The translations under genes and the position numbers were made by a program. Shown here in pieces: positions 8,501 to 16,702 of a stretch of DNA of 64,000 nt. Numbering within the stretch: position 1 is the stretch's first letter; every line of letters starts with the position of its first letter. Origin of the DNA: Niveispirillum sp. SYP-B3756. GTDB taxonomy: Bacteria > Pseudomonadota > Alphaproteobacteria > Azospirillales > Azospirillaceae. The stretch lies in NCBI RefSeq assembly GCF_009495745.1, contig NZ_WIDQ01000011.1, forward strand, positions 1 to 64,000, given 5' to 3'. The notes under the pieces were generated by a model that had not been told where the DNA came from, did no database searches, and saw only the letters and a program-made list of their open reading frames with translations.

Positions 8501-10451
8501 CCCGCATGGCTGGGACGATCTGGACATGAAGAATGACCAGGAGGGGGTGGCCGCCCTGATCGCCGGGCTGGATCTTGTGATCACGGCCCCCACGGCGGTG
8601 GGGGAAATGGCGGGGGCGCTGGGTGTGCCGGTCTGGCGCCTGTCGGAACGGAGCGACTGGTCACGGCTGGGAACGGGTGTGCGGCCCTGGTTTGCCGCGA
8701 TGAATATAGCCACCGTACCGCCGCGAACGGCGGTGGCGGCGCAGGTGCCGGCGGTGGTGGCGCGGCTGGCCGCCTTGCTGGCAGGTGCGGCCCCCGATCC
8801 GGAACAGTCCCTGCGCGCCGGCATTGCCCGGCAGAGCGGGGGCGACCCGGCCGGTTCCATGGCGCATTACCGCGCCGTGCTGGCCCAGCAGCCGGACCAT
8901 CCGGTTGCCCTGCACCTGCTGGGGCTGGCCCATCACCAGCAAGGGCAGGGTGAACAGGGCAGGCCGTTGATCGAACGGGCTGTGGCCCTGGCCCCGGATT
9001 ATGCGGCCGCCTGGGGTAATCTCGGCAACTTGCATCAGGCGCTCAATGACCCGGCCGCGGCCGAGGGGGCTTTGCGTCAGGCCCTGGCACTGCGGCCAGA
9101 TTCAGCGGAAAGCTGGACCAATCTGGGCAATGCCCTGCGCCAGCAGCATCGGTTGGCAGAGGCCGTGACCGCCCATGATCGGGCGGTGGCGCTGCGGCCG
9201 GACTGGCCTGTCGGTTACGCCAACCGCGCCACCGCCTTCAAGGAAATGGAACGGCTGGGCGATGCCGCCCGCGATTTTCAGCGGGCGCTGGCGTTGGGCG
9301 GGGATACGGCGTTGAATTTCGCCGGGCTGGCCGATGTGCGACGGCAGGTGGGTAATCTGCCCGAAGCAGCCGCCGCGCTGCGTCAGGCCACCCTTCGGGT
9401 TCCGGGGGATTCGGAACTGTGGAACCAGTTGGGTCAGTTGGCACAGGCGATGGATGACCGGCCGGCCTCCATGCAGCATTACGACCGGGCGTTGGCCCTT
9501 GATGCGGGCCTGGACAGCGCCCGGCATAATCGCGGGATGCTGGCTTTGCGCCAGGGCGATCTGGCCAAGGGGTGGGACGGTTACGCCGCGCGCTACCGTG
9601 CCAACGCCGTCGTGCAGGGCCGGGCCTGCGATATCCCGGCCTGGCAGGGGGAGCCGCTGGCCGGCCGGCGGCTGCTGGTCTGGGGGGAACAGGGGCTGGG
9701 CGACCATCTGCTGTTCGCCGCGCTTTATCCGGCTTTGGCGGCCCTGGACGGGCAGGTGATATTGGAATGTGACGCCCGTCTGGTGGGGCTGTTCAGCCGA
9801 TCCTTCCCCTGGGCGCTGGTGCGGGCGGTACAAGCGGGGCCAATGCAGGCCGATTGCCAGATTGCGGCCGGTGATCTGGCCGGGTTGTTCTGGCAGCATC
9901 TGGGGGATCAGCCGTTGCTGCCTTACCTGCGGCCCGAAGCTGCGCGGGTTTCGACGTGGCGGGAGCGGCTGGCGGGGCTGGGGCCGGGCCTGACGGTTGG
10001 CCTCTGCTGGCGGTCCAGCCGGCTGACGGCGGCGCGCAGCAGTTCCTATCTCAGCATGGCGCAAATGGCCCCGCTGGCCGCCGTGCCTGGTATCATCCTG
10101 GTCAATCTGCAGATGGGGCTGGAGGCGGTAGAGCGGGCGGCCGGGGATCGTGCCGGCGTGCGCCCGCGTTGTTTTGCCGATCTGGATTTAAAGGATGATC
10201 TGGAAGGGCAGGCCGCCCTGATCGCCGGTCTGGACCTTGTCATCACCGCCCCCACGGCGGTGGGGGAGATGGCGGGGGCGGTCGGCACGCCGGTCTGGCG
10301 GCTGATCGGGCCGGACTGGACCAGCCTGGGCACCGGCGTGCGCCCCTGGTTCAACGCCATGCGCCTGCTGCATCCACAGCCAGCGCGCGCCGTGACCGCC
10401 GCCGCCAGCTTGCTGCGCCGCCTGTCGCCGGGGGCTCAGCGCCAGGCGTAA
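5514..10451 (+). CDS. triple-module TPR-glycosyltransferase (FlmG-like)
   Basis: This 1645-residue protein is built from three tandem copies of a TPR plus GT-B-like module, at about residues 1-538, 539-1092 and 1093-1645. Each copy starts with TPR helices (signatures such as ANLGTLLRLNG and AWANLGATL). It continues with WQGEPLAGRRLL and the EQGLGD motif (about 274, 838 and 1392), and ends with a TAV-x-E-[LM]-AG block and GTGVRPW. The architecture resembles TPR-glycosyltransferases such as Caulobacter FlmG, which move pseudaminic acid onto flagellin; divergent pseB/pseC support a similar role (inference). All three copies have Glu where the single-module relative at 27640-29076 has His (AVAHLAG). 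No signal peptide is visible. Its 3' end overlaps the convergent oxygenase gene by 16 bases. Some modules may be scaffolding rather than catalytic. Confidence 0.75.
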   Translation: MDPKNNVKADSPAALLDRAITLHQGGDAAGAIRHYRSYLVQRPGDLQASHLLGLALWQGGEQAEGLALVAAAADKAPGAPSIQNNYGGLLKALGRYREAERAFRRALAAKADFADAWSNLAAVLIDLGRPADAVAAGRRAIALAPMAAGGWANLGVALLECGRVGEAEQCQRRAIALAPTLAVAHANLGTLLRLNGQVQAAVDCFDAATRLDPGQPVARLNLGLDHLAHGRLGVGWDFYADRFRAGHRPPAAVLPLPVWQGEPLAGRRLLIRPEQGLGDEIMFASAVPDPARLGGVLILELGARLVPLAARARPDIQVVPAGQAVAADCQVAAGDLAGLLSRDLGGFTGQPWLKTDAGAVAVWCQRLAAFAPGQLRIGFCWRSGLLSAGRLDMYSRLQDWAPLFTLPGICWVPLQYDLAEPATAAELARAGQRFATPEALGASLDLRQDQDGVAALMGALDLVISAGTAVAELAGALGVPVWRFGSADDWTRLGTGVRPWYGTMRLFPSPPGAPASAAIPALVQALAGLRNGVEKAQAPPAAAPSLEESVAAHRAGDLGRAEAGYRALLAVEPGEVDAAHLLALVLLQAGRAAEALVFVDQALAGDPDFANAHNSRGSILKTLGRLGEAAAAFRQSLALRPDQAEAWANLGATLTQLRRPADAIAALRRALALRADYPRALASLATAWRAMGEPAAAVAASRRALALDPTLADAWSDLGLGLAALGEPAEGLACQERALAADPSHAEAAINLATLYASIGQPVAARVAAQRALAIRPGDPRARYSLGLLQLAAGDPAAGWTGYAERFACGEVRGTPDLPLPLWQGEPLAGRRLLVQREQGLGDEIMFASLFGHLTRLEGPVTVEADPRLLPLLSRRWPGLRFVIAGRAEDQDLRVAAGSLAGLLAPDPAGWDGAAFLAPRPDLASRWRDRLAALPPGLRVGLCWRSQLHTGDRAGGYTMLTDWLPLFRLPGVQVVNLQYDDASQEIDQLARHHGVRPHGWDDLDMKNDQEGVAALIAGLDLVITAPTAVGEMAGALGVPVWRLSERSDWSRLGTGVRPWFAAMNIATVPPRTAVAAQVPAVVARLAALLAGAAPDPEQSLRAGIARQSGGDPAGSMAHYRAVLAQQPDHPVALHLLGLAHHQQGQGEQGRPLIERAVALAPDYAAAWGNLGNLHQALNDPAAAEGALRQALALRPDSAESWTNLGNALRQQHRLAEAVTAHDRAVALRPDWPVGYANRATAFKEMERLGDAARDFQRALALGGDTALNFAGLADVRRQVGNLPEAAAALRQATLRVPGDSELWNQLGQLAQAMDDRPASMQHYDRALALDAGLDSARHNRGMLALRQGDLAKGWDGYAARYRANAVVQGRACDIPAWQGEPLAGRRLLVWGEQGLGDHLLFAALYPALAALDGQVILECDARLVGLFSRSFPWALVRAVQAGPMQADCQIAAGDLAGLFWQHLGDQPLLPYLRPEAARVSTWRERLAGLGPGLTVGLCWRSSRLTAARSSSYLSMAQMAPLAAVPGIILVNLQMGLEAVERAAGDRAGVRPRCFADLDLKDDLEGQAALIAGLDLVITAPTAVGEMAGAVGTPVWRLIGPDWTSLGTGVRPWFNAMRLLHPQPARAVTAAASLLRRLSPGAQRQA

Positions 10452-11101
10452 TTGAAGCTGATGGAAATGCGTTCGCTTTCCGCCTGGTTCAGCACCACCT
10501 CGTGTCGCAGCCAGCTTTCCCACAGCAGCAGCGTGCCGGGGGTGGGCTGCATGGGTACGAAGGGCTGCATGTCGCGCGCGGCCTTGGGCTTGCGCGGCGG
10601 GGCGGCCATCATCAACGCCAGACGGGGATCTTCAAAGCGCAGCGCGCTGGCCCCTTCCGGGATTTCCACATAATAGGTGCCGCTGATCACGCTGTTGGGA
10701 TGGATGTGCGACCCGTGGAACCCGCCGGGGTCCAGCACATTGATCCACAGGCTGTCCAGCTCCAGCTTGCGGTCGCCCAGGCTCCATTCCTGCAACTTGG
10801 CATAGGCCTTCACATGCCGGTCCAGCTGGCTTTTCAGCGTCTTCACCGCCGGGAAGCGCCAGGGCAGATCGTCCAGGGAGGAATAGGAAGTATAGCCGGG
10901 ATAGCCGTTCTTGGCCGACCATTTCTGACCGGCGGCGTCATCCTCCGACGCACTGCGGCAGCAGGCGGCCAGCTCGTCATTCAACGGCAGCATCTCGGCC
11001 AGCAGGGCGCGATAGATGCGGGTGGCGAACAGGGTTTCGAGCGCCGGGGCGGCGGCTTGGATCGTATCGTCGGTCATGAGACCAGCATGTACGTCCGCCA
11101 C
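10436..11101 (-). CDS. 2OG-Fe(II) oxygenase family protein (TIGR02466-like)
   Basis: The product (221 residues from GTG 11101, or 213 from ATG 11077) matches a family of putative 2-oxoglutarate/iron dioxygenases. Visible features are the metal-binding HxH in HGSHIHPNS (H132, H134), a distal H200 in WLRHEV, and R211 followed by ISISFNY, which would bind 2-oxoglutarate. SGTYYVEIP is the conserved strand after the HxH. The substrate is unknown; members are often annotated only as conserved hypothetical. Its 3' end overlaps the giant glycosyltransferase gene, which may mean antisense interference. Neither start has a strong Shine-Dalgarno sequence. Confidence 0.7.
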   Translation of the reverse strand: MADVHAGLMTDDTIQAAAPALETLFATRIYRALLAEMLPLNDELAACCRSASEDDAAGQKWSAKNGYPGYTSYSSLDDLPWRFPAVKTLKSQLDRHVKAYAKLQEWSLGDRKLELDSLWINVLDPGGFHGSHIHPNSVISGTYYVEIPEGASALRFEDPRLALMMAAPPRKPKAARDMQPFVPMQPTPGTLLLWESWLRHEVVLNQAESERISISFNYAWR

Positions 11102-11128
11102 CCCGGCGTCGTCAACCGGATCGGGTGA

Positions 11129-12271
11129 TCAGATCAGATCGGACACGGAAGAAACCGTAACGATGCGTCCTTCCGCCTCACCAAAGATCAGGTAATGGTC
11201 CAGCGGATTCACCCCGGCCGCCTTCACATCGCCATGGCGGGTGAGATAGTCGGAGGTATCGAAGAAGGCGGACGGGTCACGCCCCTCCCGCCAGCCATAA
11301 TCCTGGTAATGCTGCCAGGCCGTGATCTGACCCTTGGCAACAGCGTCGGCCACATCCTTGTTGGTGGACAGATAATAGTCCTTGTCGAACAGCAGATGCG
11401 GGTCACGGCCTTCAAACCGGCCATATTTGACGAAATGCTCTTCGCCGCTGGCCAGGAAGCCGGCTTTGATGGCCGCATCCACATCGGGATTCTGCTGGCG
11501 GTAGAAATTCTCATCGAACAAGCCGCCTTCCACCCGCTTCACATGCGGGGCGTCCAGCACATTGACCCGGCCGTTGACGACCAGGAATTCCACATTGGTC
11601 AGCGTGTCGGTGCCTTCCGACGTCGTGGTGACACGGGTGCTGCCCTTGTCGGTGAAGATGGTGGCGGTACCCGTGGTAGAGATCACCACGGCATCAATGC
11701 CGCTGCCGCCATCGAACTTGTCATTCCCCTGCCCACCATAAAGGATATCATCACCGCCCAACCCGTTGATCACATCATCGCCGCTGCTGCCGCGCAACTT
11801 GTCCGCCAGTGCTGTACCATTGATGGTGTTGGTGGTCGTGGACGGCATCTGCGTCACACCCAGACCATAATAGCCAAAGCTGCCAGGCACATATTCAAAG
11901 CCAACGGACAGTTTGTAGATGCCACTGCTGGTCGGTTTGAAGTCGATGATCGTGTCGGAACGGGGGGATTCGGTGATGCCGTAATCGCCACCATCCTTGT
12001 AACCCATCAGGTATCCCTGATTGTCGTAGATAGACAGCGTGGTAGTATAATCACTGGATACGGAAATGAAAAGATAAGTCTCCCCCGCTGTCAGATATAC
12101 ATTGATGAAATCAGAAATCTCTGACGTCGTCAAAGTTCCACCAAGGGTGTCAGAAATACTGCCATCCGTCTGGGTATTAAGGGTCAATGACCCATCCGGG
12201 AAGCGCCATGACTCCAGTGTCGTGGTTTTGTAAGCGTCAGTTGCGGTCCAATATGGATTACGGCTGGTCAT
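11129..12271 (-). CDS. RTX-type calcium-binding secreted protein
   Basis: This 380-residue acidic, Thr/Gly/Asp-rich protein has no Sec signal. Residues about 1-140 resemble a pre-peptidase C-terminal beta domain. They are followed by RTX nonapeptide repeats around 162-190 (GSSGDDVINGLGGDD, then LYGGQGNDKF), which bind calcium after export by a type I system. The C-terminal third has three related repeats of the form F-D-x-x-x-Y ... NPDV or GDV ... HY-x-x-x-G-x-x-EGRD, common in exported proteins of this bacterial group. No catalytic domain is visible. ATG 12271 has gggagag upstream. No type I transporter lies nearby. A surface or matrix role is inference. Confidence 0.72.
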   Translation of the reverse strand: MTSRNPYWTATDAYKTTTLESWRFPDGSLTLNTQTDGSISDTLGGTLTTSEISDFINVYLTAGETYLFISVSSDYTTTLSIYDNQGYLMGYKDGGDYGITESPRSDTIIDFKPTSSGIYKLSVGFEYVPGSFGYYGLGVTQMPSTTTNTINGTALADKLRGSSGDDVINGLGGDDILYGGQGNDKFDGGSGIDAVVISTTGTATIFTDKGSTRVTTTSEGTDTLTNVEFLVVNGRVNVLDAPHVKRVEGGLFDENFYRQQNPDVDAAIKAGFLASGEEHFVKYGRFEGRDPHLLFDKDYYLSTNKDVADAVAKGQITAWQHYQDYGWREGRDPSAFFDTSDYLTRHGDVKAAGVNPLDHYLIFGEAEGRIVTVSSVSDLI

Positions 12272-12661
12272 TTACTGCTCTCCCAATGATGATCGCCGCT
12301 GCCTTTGGCAGTCTGGGCTTTGCCCATGGCAAGAGAATGGCGGCCGATTGTGGCGAATATAATCTTGAATTATGCCTATTCCGGGAATTGCTACCCCACT
12401 TGTACCAGCGGCATGAAATCCTGACCGATGGTCAAGACTTCATGCCCCTCAATCGCCGGCGCCAGCATCCGCTGGCTTGGCTACGCCACACGAGCGGCGC
12501 GGCGGCAGTCGCCGCCGTACCAACGGTCATAATTCATGACCGTTGGTATTACGCAGCCATGCCCCCTGGGCTGGGGCCCTGTGTGATTTCTCTGGCTGTT
12601 GCCGGCGGCGGTTGGCTGTATGCCGATGCCAGCCAATTTCCATCGGACGGAACGACCTGCC
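12272..12661. other. intergenic with two hairpins upstream of purT
   Basis: No convincing gene was found between the divergent RTX gene and purT. Two adjacent inverted repeats stand out: ggcggc-agtc-gccgcc (12501-12516), and a perfect 13-bp repeat taccaacggtcat / atgaccgttggta (12518-12530 and 12536-12548) around a 5-base spacer. They could be an operator or leader structures. The sequence is not the enterobacterial PurR box. Confidence 0.5.
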
Positions 12662-13834
12662 ATGTCCTTCACGGCAAAAATCCTGCTTCTGGGCTCCGGC
12701 GAGCTGGGCCGCGAATTCGTCATTTCAGCCAAGCGCCTGGGGGCGCAGGTGATCGCCTGCGATGCCTATGACAATGCGCCGGCCATGCAGGTGGCCGATG
12801 GGCGGGAAGTGTTCCCCATGCTGGACGGGGAGAAGCTGCGCGCCGCCGTGGAAAAGCACCGGCCCGATTTCATCGTGCCGGAGGTGGAGGCCATCCGCAC
12901 CGAAATGCTGGCGGAGCTGGAGGTGGAGGGGTTCCGTGTGGTGCCCACCGCGCGCGCCACGCAGATGACCATGAACCGCGACCGTATCCGTGAACTGGCC
13001 GCCGTCGATCTGGGCTTGCGCACCAGCCGTTACCGCTATGCCGAAAGCTTTGATGAGGTGCAGGCCGCCATCGCCCATACCGGCCTGCCCTGCGTCATCA
13101 AGCCGGTGATGTCCTCCTCCGGCAAGGGGCAGAGCACGGTGAAGGAAGCGGCAGCGCTGGAAGCCGCCTGGAATTACGCGGTTGCCAATATGCGCGGCGA
13201 CCGCGCCAAGGTGATCGTCGAGGAGTTCATTCCGTTCGAGTATGAAATCACCCTGCTGACGGTGCGCACCAAGGATGGCATCGTCTTCTGCCCGCCCATC
13301 GGCCACCGCCAGGAACGCGGTGATTATCAGGAAAGCTGGCAGCCGATAGCCATGCGCGCCGACCTGTTGGAAGCGGCGCAGGAAATGGCGGCCAAGGTGG
13401 TGAATGACCTGGGCGGTCACGGCATTTTCGGGGTGGAGTTCTTCGTCACCCAGGATGAGGTGATCTTCTCCGAACTCAGCCCCCGTCCGCATGATACGGG
13501 CATGGTGACGCTGGCGACGCAGAACCTGTCTGAATTTGACCTGCACGCCCGCGCCATTCTGGGCCTGCCGATCCTGGGCGTTTCGCTGCGGGGGGCGGGG
13601 GCCAGCGCGGTGATTCTGGCCGATCGTAATGCCGATGATTTCGGTTTCACCGGCGTGGTGGCGGCATTGGCCACCGGCCGGCCGGACCAGAATGTCGATC
13701 TGCGCCTGTTTGGCAAGCCCGTCACCCGCCCCTATCGTCGCATGGGCGTGGCCCTGGCGCTGGGTAGCGACACGGATGAGGCGCGCGCCACCGCGGCGGA
13801 GGCTGCCGGCAAGGTGAAGATCGAGTACCGCTAA
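12662..13834 (+). CDS. purT: formate-dependent phosphoribosylglycinamide formyltransferase
   Basis: PurT makes formyl-GAR from GAR, formate and ATP, the folate-independent alternative to PurN in purine synthesis. The 390-residue ATP-grasp protein matches the E. coli length (392). It shows the N-terminal Rossmann motif LLLGSGELGREF, the ATP-grasp segment VIKPVMSSSGKGQS, VEEFIPFEYEITLL and the metal-binding FSELSPRPHDTGMVT. The ATG at 12662 was chosen because it starts the conserved block (MSFTAKILLLG); the frame extends upstream without family similarity. An MFS gene starts 10 bases downstream, so the two are probably cotranscribed. Confidence 0.95.
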   Translation: MSFTAKILLLGSGELGREFVISAKRLGAQVIACDAYDNAPAMQVADGREVFPMLDGEKLRAAVEKHRPDFIVPEVEAIRTEMLAELEVEGFRVVPTARATQMTMNRDRIRELAAVDLGLRTSRYRYAESFDEVQAAIAHTGLPCVIKPVMSSSGKGQSTVKEAAALEAAWNYAVANMRGDRAKVIVEEFIPFEYEITLLTVRTKDGIVFCPPIGHRQERGDYQESWQPIAMRADLLEAAQEMAAKVVNDLGGHGIFGVEFFVTQDEVIFSELSPRPHDTGMVTLATQNLSEFDLHARAILGLPILGVSLRGAGASAVILADRNADDFGFTGVVAALATGRPDQNVDLRLFGKPVTRPYRRMGVALALGSDTDEARATAAEAAGKVKIEYR

Positions 13835-13844
13835 GGGGGCGCCC

Positions 13845-15059
13845 GTGACACAGGGCGAACCGGGGCAGGGGGTGGCCGCCGACGGGCGGATCGCCGTCGG
13901 CACCCCCGCTTTCCGGCGCACCAGCCTGGCCATGGCCGGGGCGGGCCTGACCACCTTCGCCCTGCTGTACCATGTGCAGCCGTTGTTGCCTCTGCTGGCC
14001 GACACGTTCAAGGTGGGGGCGGCGGAAAGTGCCTTGTCCCTCTCACTCTCCACCGGGGCGCTGTCCATCTGCCTGCTGCTGGCGGGCAGCCTGTCGGAGG
14101 TGGTGGGGCGCAAGCCGGTGATGGTCGGCTCCCTGCTGCTCTCCTCCCTGCTCACCATCGCGGTGGCGCTCACCCCTTCCTGGCCCGCGCTGTTGCTGGC
14201 GCGCATGTTGACCGGCGTTGCGCTGGCCGGCTTGCCGGCCATCGCCATGGCCTATCTGGGGGAGGAAATGCAGCCCAAGGCCCTGGGGCTGGCCATGGGG
14301 CTGTATATTGCCGCCTCTGCCCTGGGCGGCATGGTCGGCCGGCTGGTGACGGGCATTGCCGCCGATCATCTGGACTGGCACTGGATTGTCGCCGGGATCG
14401 GGACGCTGGGGTTGATCTCCGGCGCGACGCTCTGGCACCTGCTGCCGCCTTCGCGCCAGTTCCGGCGCCAGTCGCCCGATCCCCGGATTCTGATCGGCAG
14501 CCTGCTGGCCCAGTTCCGCGATCCGGGCCTGTGCATCCTGTTCGCCCTGGCCTTTCTGCTGATGGGCAGCTTTGTCGCCATCTATAACTTCATCGGTTTC
14601 CATCTGTTACAGCCGCCTTACAACCTGTCGCAAAGCGCCATCGGCCTGATCTTCAGTGCCTATCTGCTGGGCATGGGCGGGTCGGCCTGGATCGGGGCGC
14701 TGGCCCTGCGGGTGGGACGGCACCGGGTGTTGCCGGTGGGTATCAGTCTGATGGCGGTCGGCATGGGTTTGACGGCGCTGACCCCACTGCCGGCCATCAT
14801 TGCCGGCATCGCGCTGATGACCTTCAGCTTCTTCGCCGCCCATTCGGTGGCCAGCAGTTGGGTCAGCGCGCGGGCGACAACCGGCAAGGCGCAGGCATCC
14901 TCGCTTTACCTGTTCTTTTATTACATGGGCTCCAGCTTTGTCGGCAGCGGTGCCGGTCTTGCCTGGGAACGGGCGGGCTGGGCAGGGGTGGTGGTGCTGG
15001 TGGGGGGGCTGTTGGCGCTGGCGCTGTTGCTGGCCCTGTCCATGCGCCGCCATGCCTGA
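13845..15059 (+). CDS. MFS transporter (YnfM-like)
   Basis: This 404-residue inner-membrane protein has about 12 hydrophobic segments. It carries the MFS A-motif-like loop GSLSEVVGRKPVM between segments 2 and 3 and a long central loop (PPSRQFRRQSPDPR). It resembles the YnfM/AraJ group of drug or metabolite exporters. The start is GTG 13845, 10 bases after the purT stop and preceded by aaggggg. Coupling to purT hints at a nucleoside, purine or formate-related substrate, but nothing in the sequence fixes this. Confidence 0.8.
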   Translation: MTQGEPGQGVAADGRIAVGTPAFRRTSLAMAGAGLTTFALLYHVQPLLPLLADTFKVGAAESALSLSLSTGALSICLLLAGSLSEVVGRKPVMVGSLLLSSLLTIAVALTPSWPALLLARMLTGVALAGLPAIAMAYLGEEMQPKALGLAMGLYIAASALGGMVGRLVTGIAADHLDWHWIVAGIGTLGLISGATLWHLLPPSRQFRRQSPDPRILIGSLLAQFRDPGLCILFALAFLLMGSFVAIYNFIGFHLLQPPYNLSQSAIGLIFSAYLLGMGGSAWIGALALRVGRHRVLPVGISLMAVGMGLTALTPLPAIIAGIALMTFSFFAAHSVASSWVSARATTGKAQASSLYLFFYYMGSSFVGSGAGLAWERAGWAGVVVLVGGLLALALLLALSMRRHA

Positions 15060-15390
15060 ACAGAGAGCGTCATTGTTTCAAGGTGTTACAATCCCCTGTG
15101 CCGCTGCCCCTATCACCTGTGGTGGCGATATTCCACGGGATTATCGGGCGCTGACCTGTCCAGCTAGCCACCCCGGGCAATGCTGTTGATGCATAGCAAC
15201 AGGACGGTCTTTAACCGAAGGGGTGGTCTGTAAAATAACGTTACATGCCGGAAACCATCCGCCGCTTTCCCTGGGCATATGCCGGTTGTATTGTCCCGAT
15301 TGGTTGGGGGACGACGGAGCGCTGTGAAAGCTGTTTCCGGCGAAGGGTTCCCCTTATTCGGAAACCCCGCCCGCAGCCGGGGACGATAAT
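15060..15390. other. intergenic upstream of RND efflux operon
   Basis: No gene was seen in 331 bases. The small palindrome taacgtta (15236-15243) lies in an AT-richer stretch about 150 bases before the efflux adaptor. It could be the core of a TetR-type operator, though no regulator is encoded nearby. No clear terminator was found for the MFS gene. Confidence 0.3.
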
Positions 15391-16656
15391 ATGGTGACAC
15401 CCATGAGCATTCAGCCGTTGCCCTCCCGCGCCGAGCAGAGCCAGCCACCTTTCGCCCTGCGTCAGCCGCCGGCCCGGCCTGCCCGTGGCAAGTTGAAATG
15501 GATCATCGGGGGCTTGGTCCTGGTGGCCTTGATCGGGGCTGGCACCTGGCTGGCACTGAAGCCGCAGGGCAAGACCGGCCCCGCGACCGCCGCCGGTGAC
15601 CATAAGGGCGGCAGCGTGCTGACCGTCACCACCACCAAGGTGACGGAACAGACGGTTGCCCGCTCCATGCTGGTCACCGGCTCGCTGGCCGCCTGGGATG
15701 AACTGCCCATCGGCACCCAGACATCCGGTCTGGCCATTGTCGAGGTGCTGGTGGATGAAGGCGACAGCGTAAAGGCTGGCCAGCTGCTGGCCCGTTTTGA
15801 TGATAGTGTGCTGCGTGCCGATCTCGCCTCACGCGAGGCATCGCTGCGGGAGGCCGAGGCGCTGGCGGCGGAGGCTGATGCCAATATCCGCCGCGCGGAA
15901 GACCTTGCTCGTACCGGCGCCATCTCCACCCGCGATCTGGATTCCCGCCGCTCCACCGCGCTGACCACCAAGGCCCGCGTGCGCGTGGCAGAGGCGGCGC
16001 GCGATCAGGCGGCCGTGCGCCTGAAACAGACGGAGGTGCGCAGCCCCACCGATGGCACGGTCTCCCGCCGCAATGCCCGTCTGGGCGCGGTGATGTCGGC
16101 GGGTGGTACGGAACTGTTCCGCATCATCCGTGATGATCGGGTGGAACTGGTGGCCGATGTACCGGAAATCGACCTGCGTTCCATGCAGGTGGGCCAGCCG
16201 GCCGAACTGTCCATGACCGATGTCCAGGGCAAGCCCTTTGTCGGCACGGTGCGCTTGATCTCCCCCGTGGTGGATGTGAAGACGCGCATCGGAACGGTGA
16301 AGATCGCCGTGCCGCATGATCCGCAGCTGCGCCCCGGCATGTTCGTTTCTGCCCGCGTTACTACCGGCAGCCAGCAGGCCCCGGTGGTGCCGGAAGCGGC
16401 ACTGGTTTACCGCGACGCCCGCACCTATGCCGTCGTCGCTTCCGCAGAGACCGCTGCCAATGGGCACCGCAAGGTGGAAGCACGCGAGCTGGAGGTGGCC
16501 AGCCGGGCTGATGGGCGCGCCGCCATCACCAAGGGTCTGAAAGCCGGGGAAGAGGTGGTGCTGACCGGTGCCGCCTATCTCAAGGATGGGGAGGAGGTGA
16601 ATGTCACCGCCACCCCGACTGGCGGTGATATCAAGCCGCTGCCGGTGCAAGAATAA
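15391..16656 (+). CDS. RND efflux periplasmic adaptor (membrane fusion protein)
   Basis: This 421-residue HlyD/AcrA-type adaptor bridges an inner-membrane RND pump and an outer-membrane channel. It has a cytoplasmic Pro-rich N-terminus and one membrane anchor at about 36-55. The lipoyl/barrel-sandwich halves are present (VEVLVDEGDSVKAGQLLARFD and VRSPTDGTVSRRNARLGAVM), flanking an alpha hairpin rich in Ala, Glu and Arg. The beta-barrel and membrane-proximal domains follow (GMFVSARVTTG). ATG 15391 was chosen; Met5 (15403) is an alternative. It is followed after 46 bases by the RND permease. No outer-membrane TolC partner gene lies in the operon. Substrate unknown. Confidence 0.88.
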   Translation: MVTPMSIQPLPSRAEQSQPPFALRQPPARPARGKLKWIIGGLVLVALIGAGTWLALKPQGKTGPATAAGDHKGGSVLTVTTTKVTEQTVARSMLVTGSLAAWDELPIGTQTSGLAIVEVLVDEGDSVKAGQLLARFDDSVLRADLASREASLREAEALAAEADANIRRAEDLARTGAISTRDLDSRRSTALTTKARVRVAEAARDQAAVRLKQTEVRSPTDGTVSRRNARLGAVMSAGGTELFRIIRDDRVELVADVPEIDLRSMQVGQPAELSMTDVQGKPFVGTVRLISPVVDVKTRIGTVKIAVPHDPQLRPGMFVSARVTTGSQQAPVVPEAALVYRDARTYAVVASAETAANGHRKVEARELEVASRADGRAAITKGLKAGEEVVLTGAAYLKDGEEVNVTATPTGGDIKPLPVQE

Positions 16657-16702
16657 CCACGCCGTCCGCACGCACGCTATTCCCACGCGAAGGAACCCGG
16701 TC

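Noticed and set aside
12187-12771. A 194-codon plus-strand frame across the RTX-purT intergenic region.
   Set aside because: It runs antisense to the RTX start and into purT in another frame, with no family-like sequence or ribosome site.
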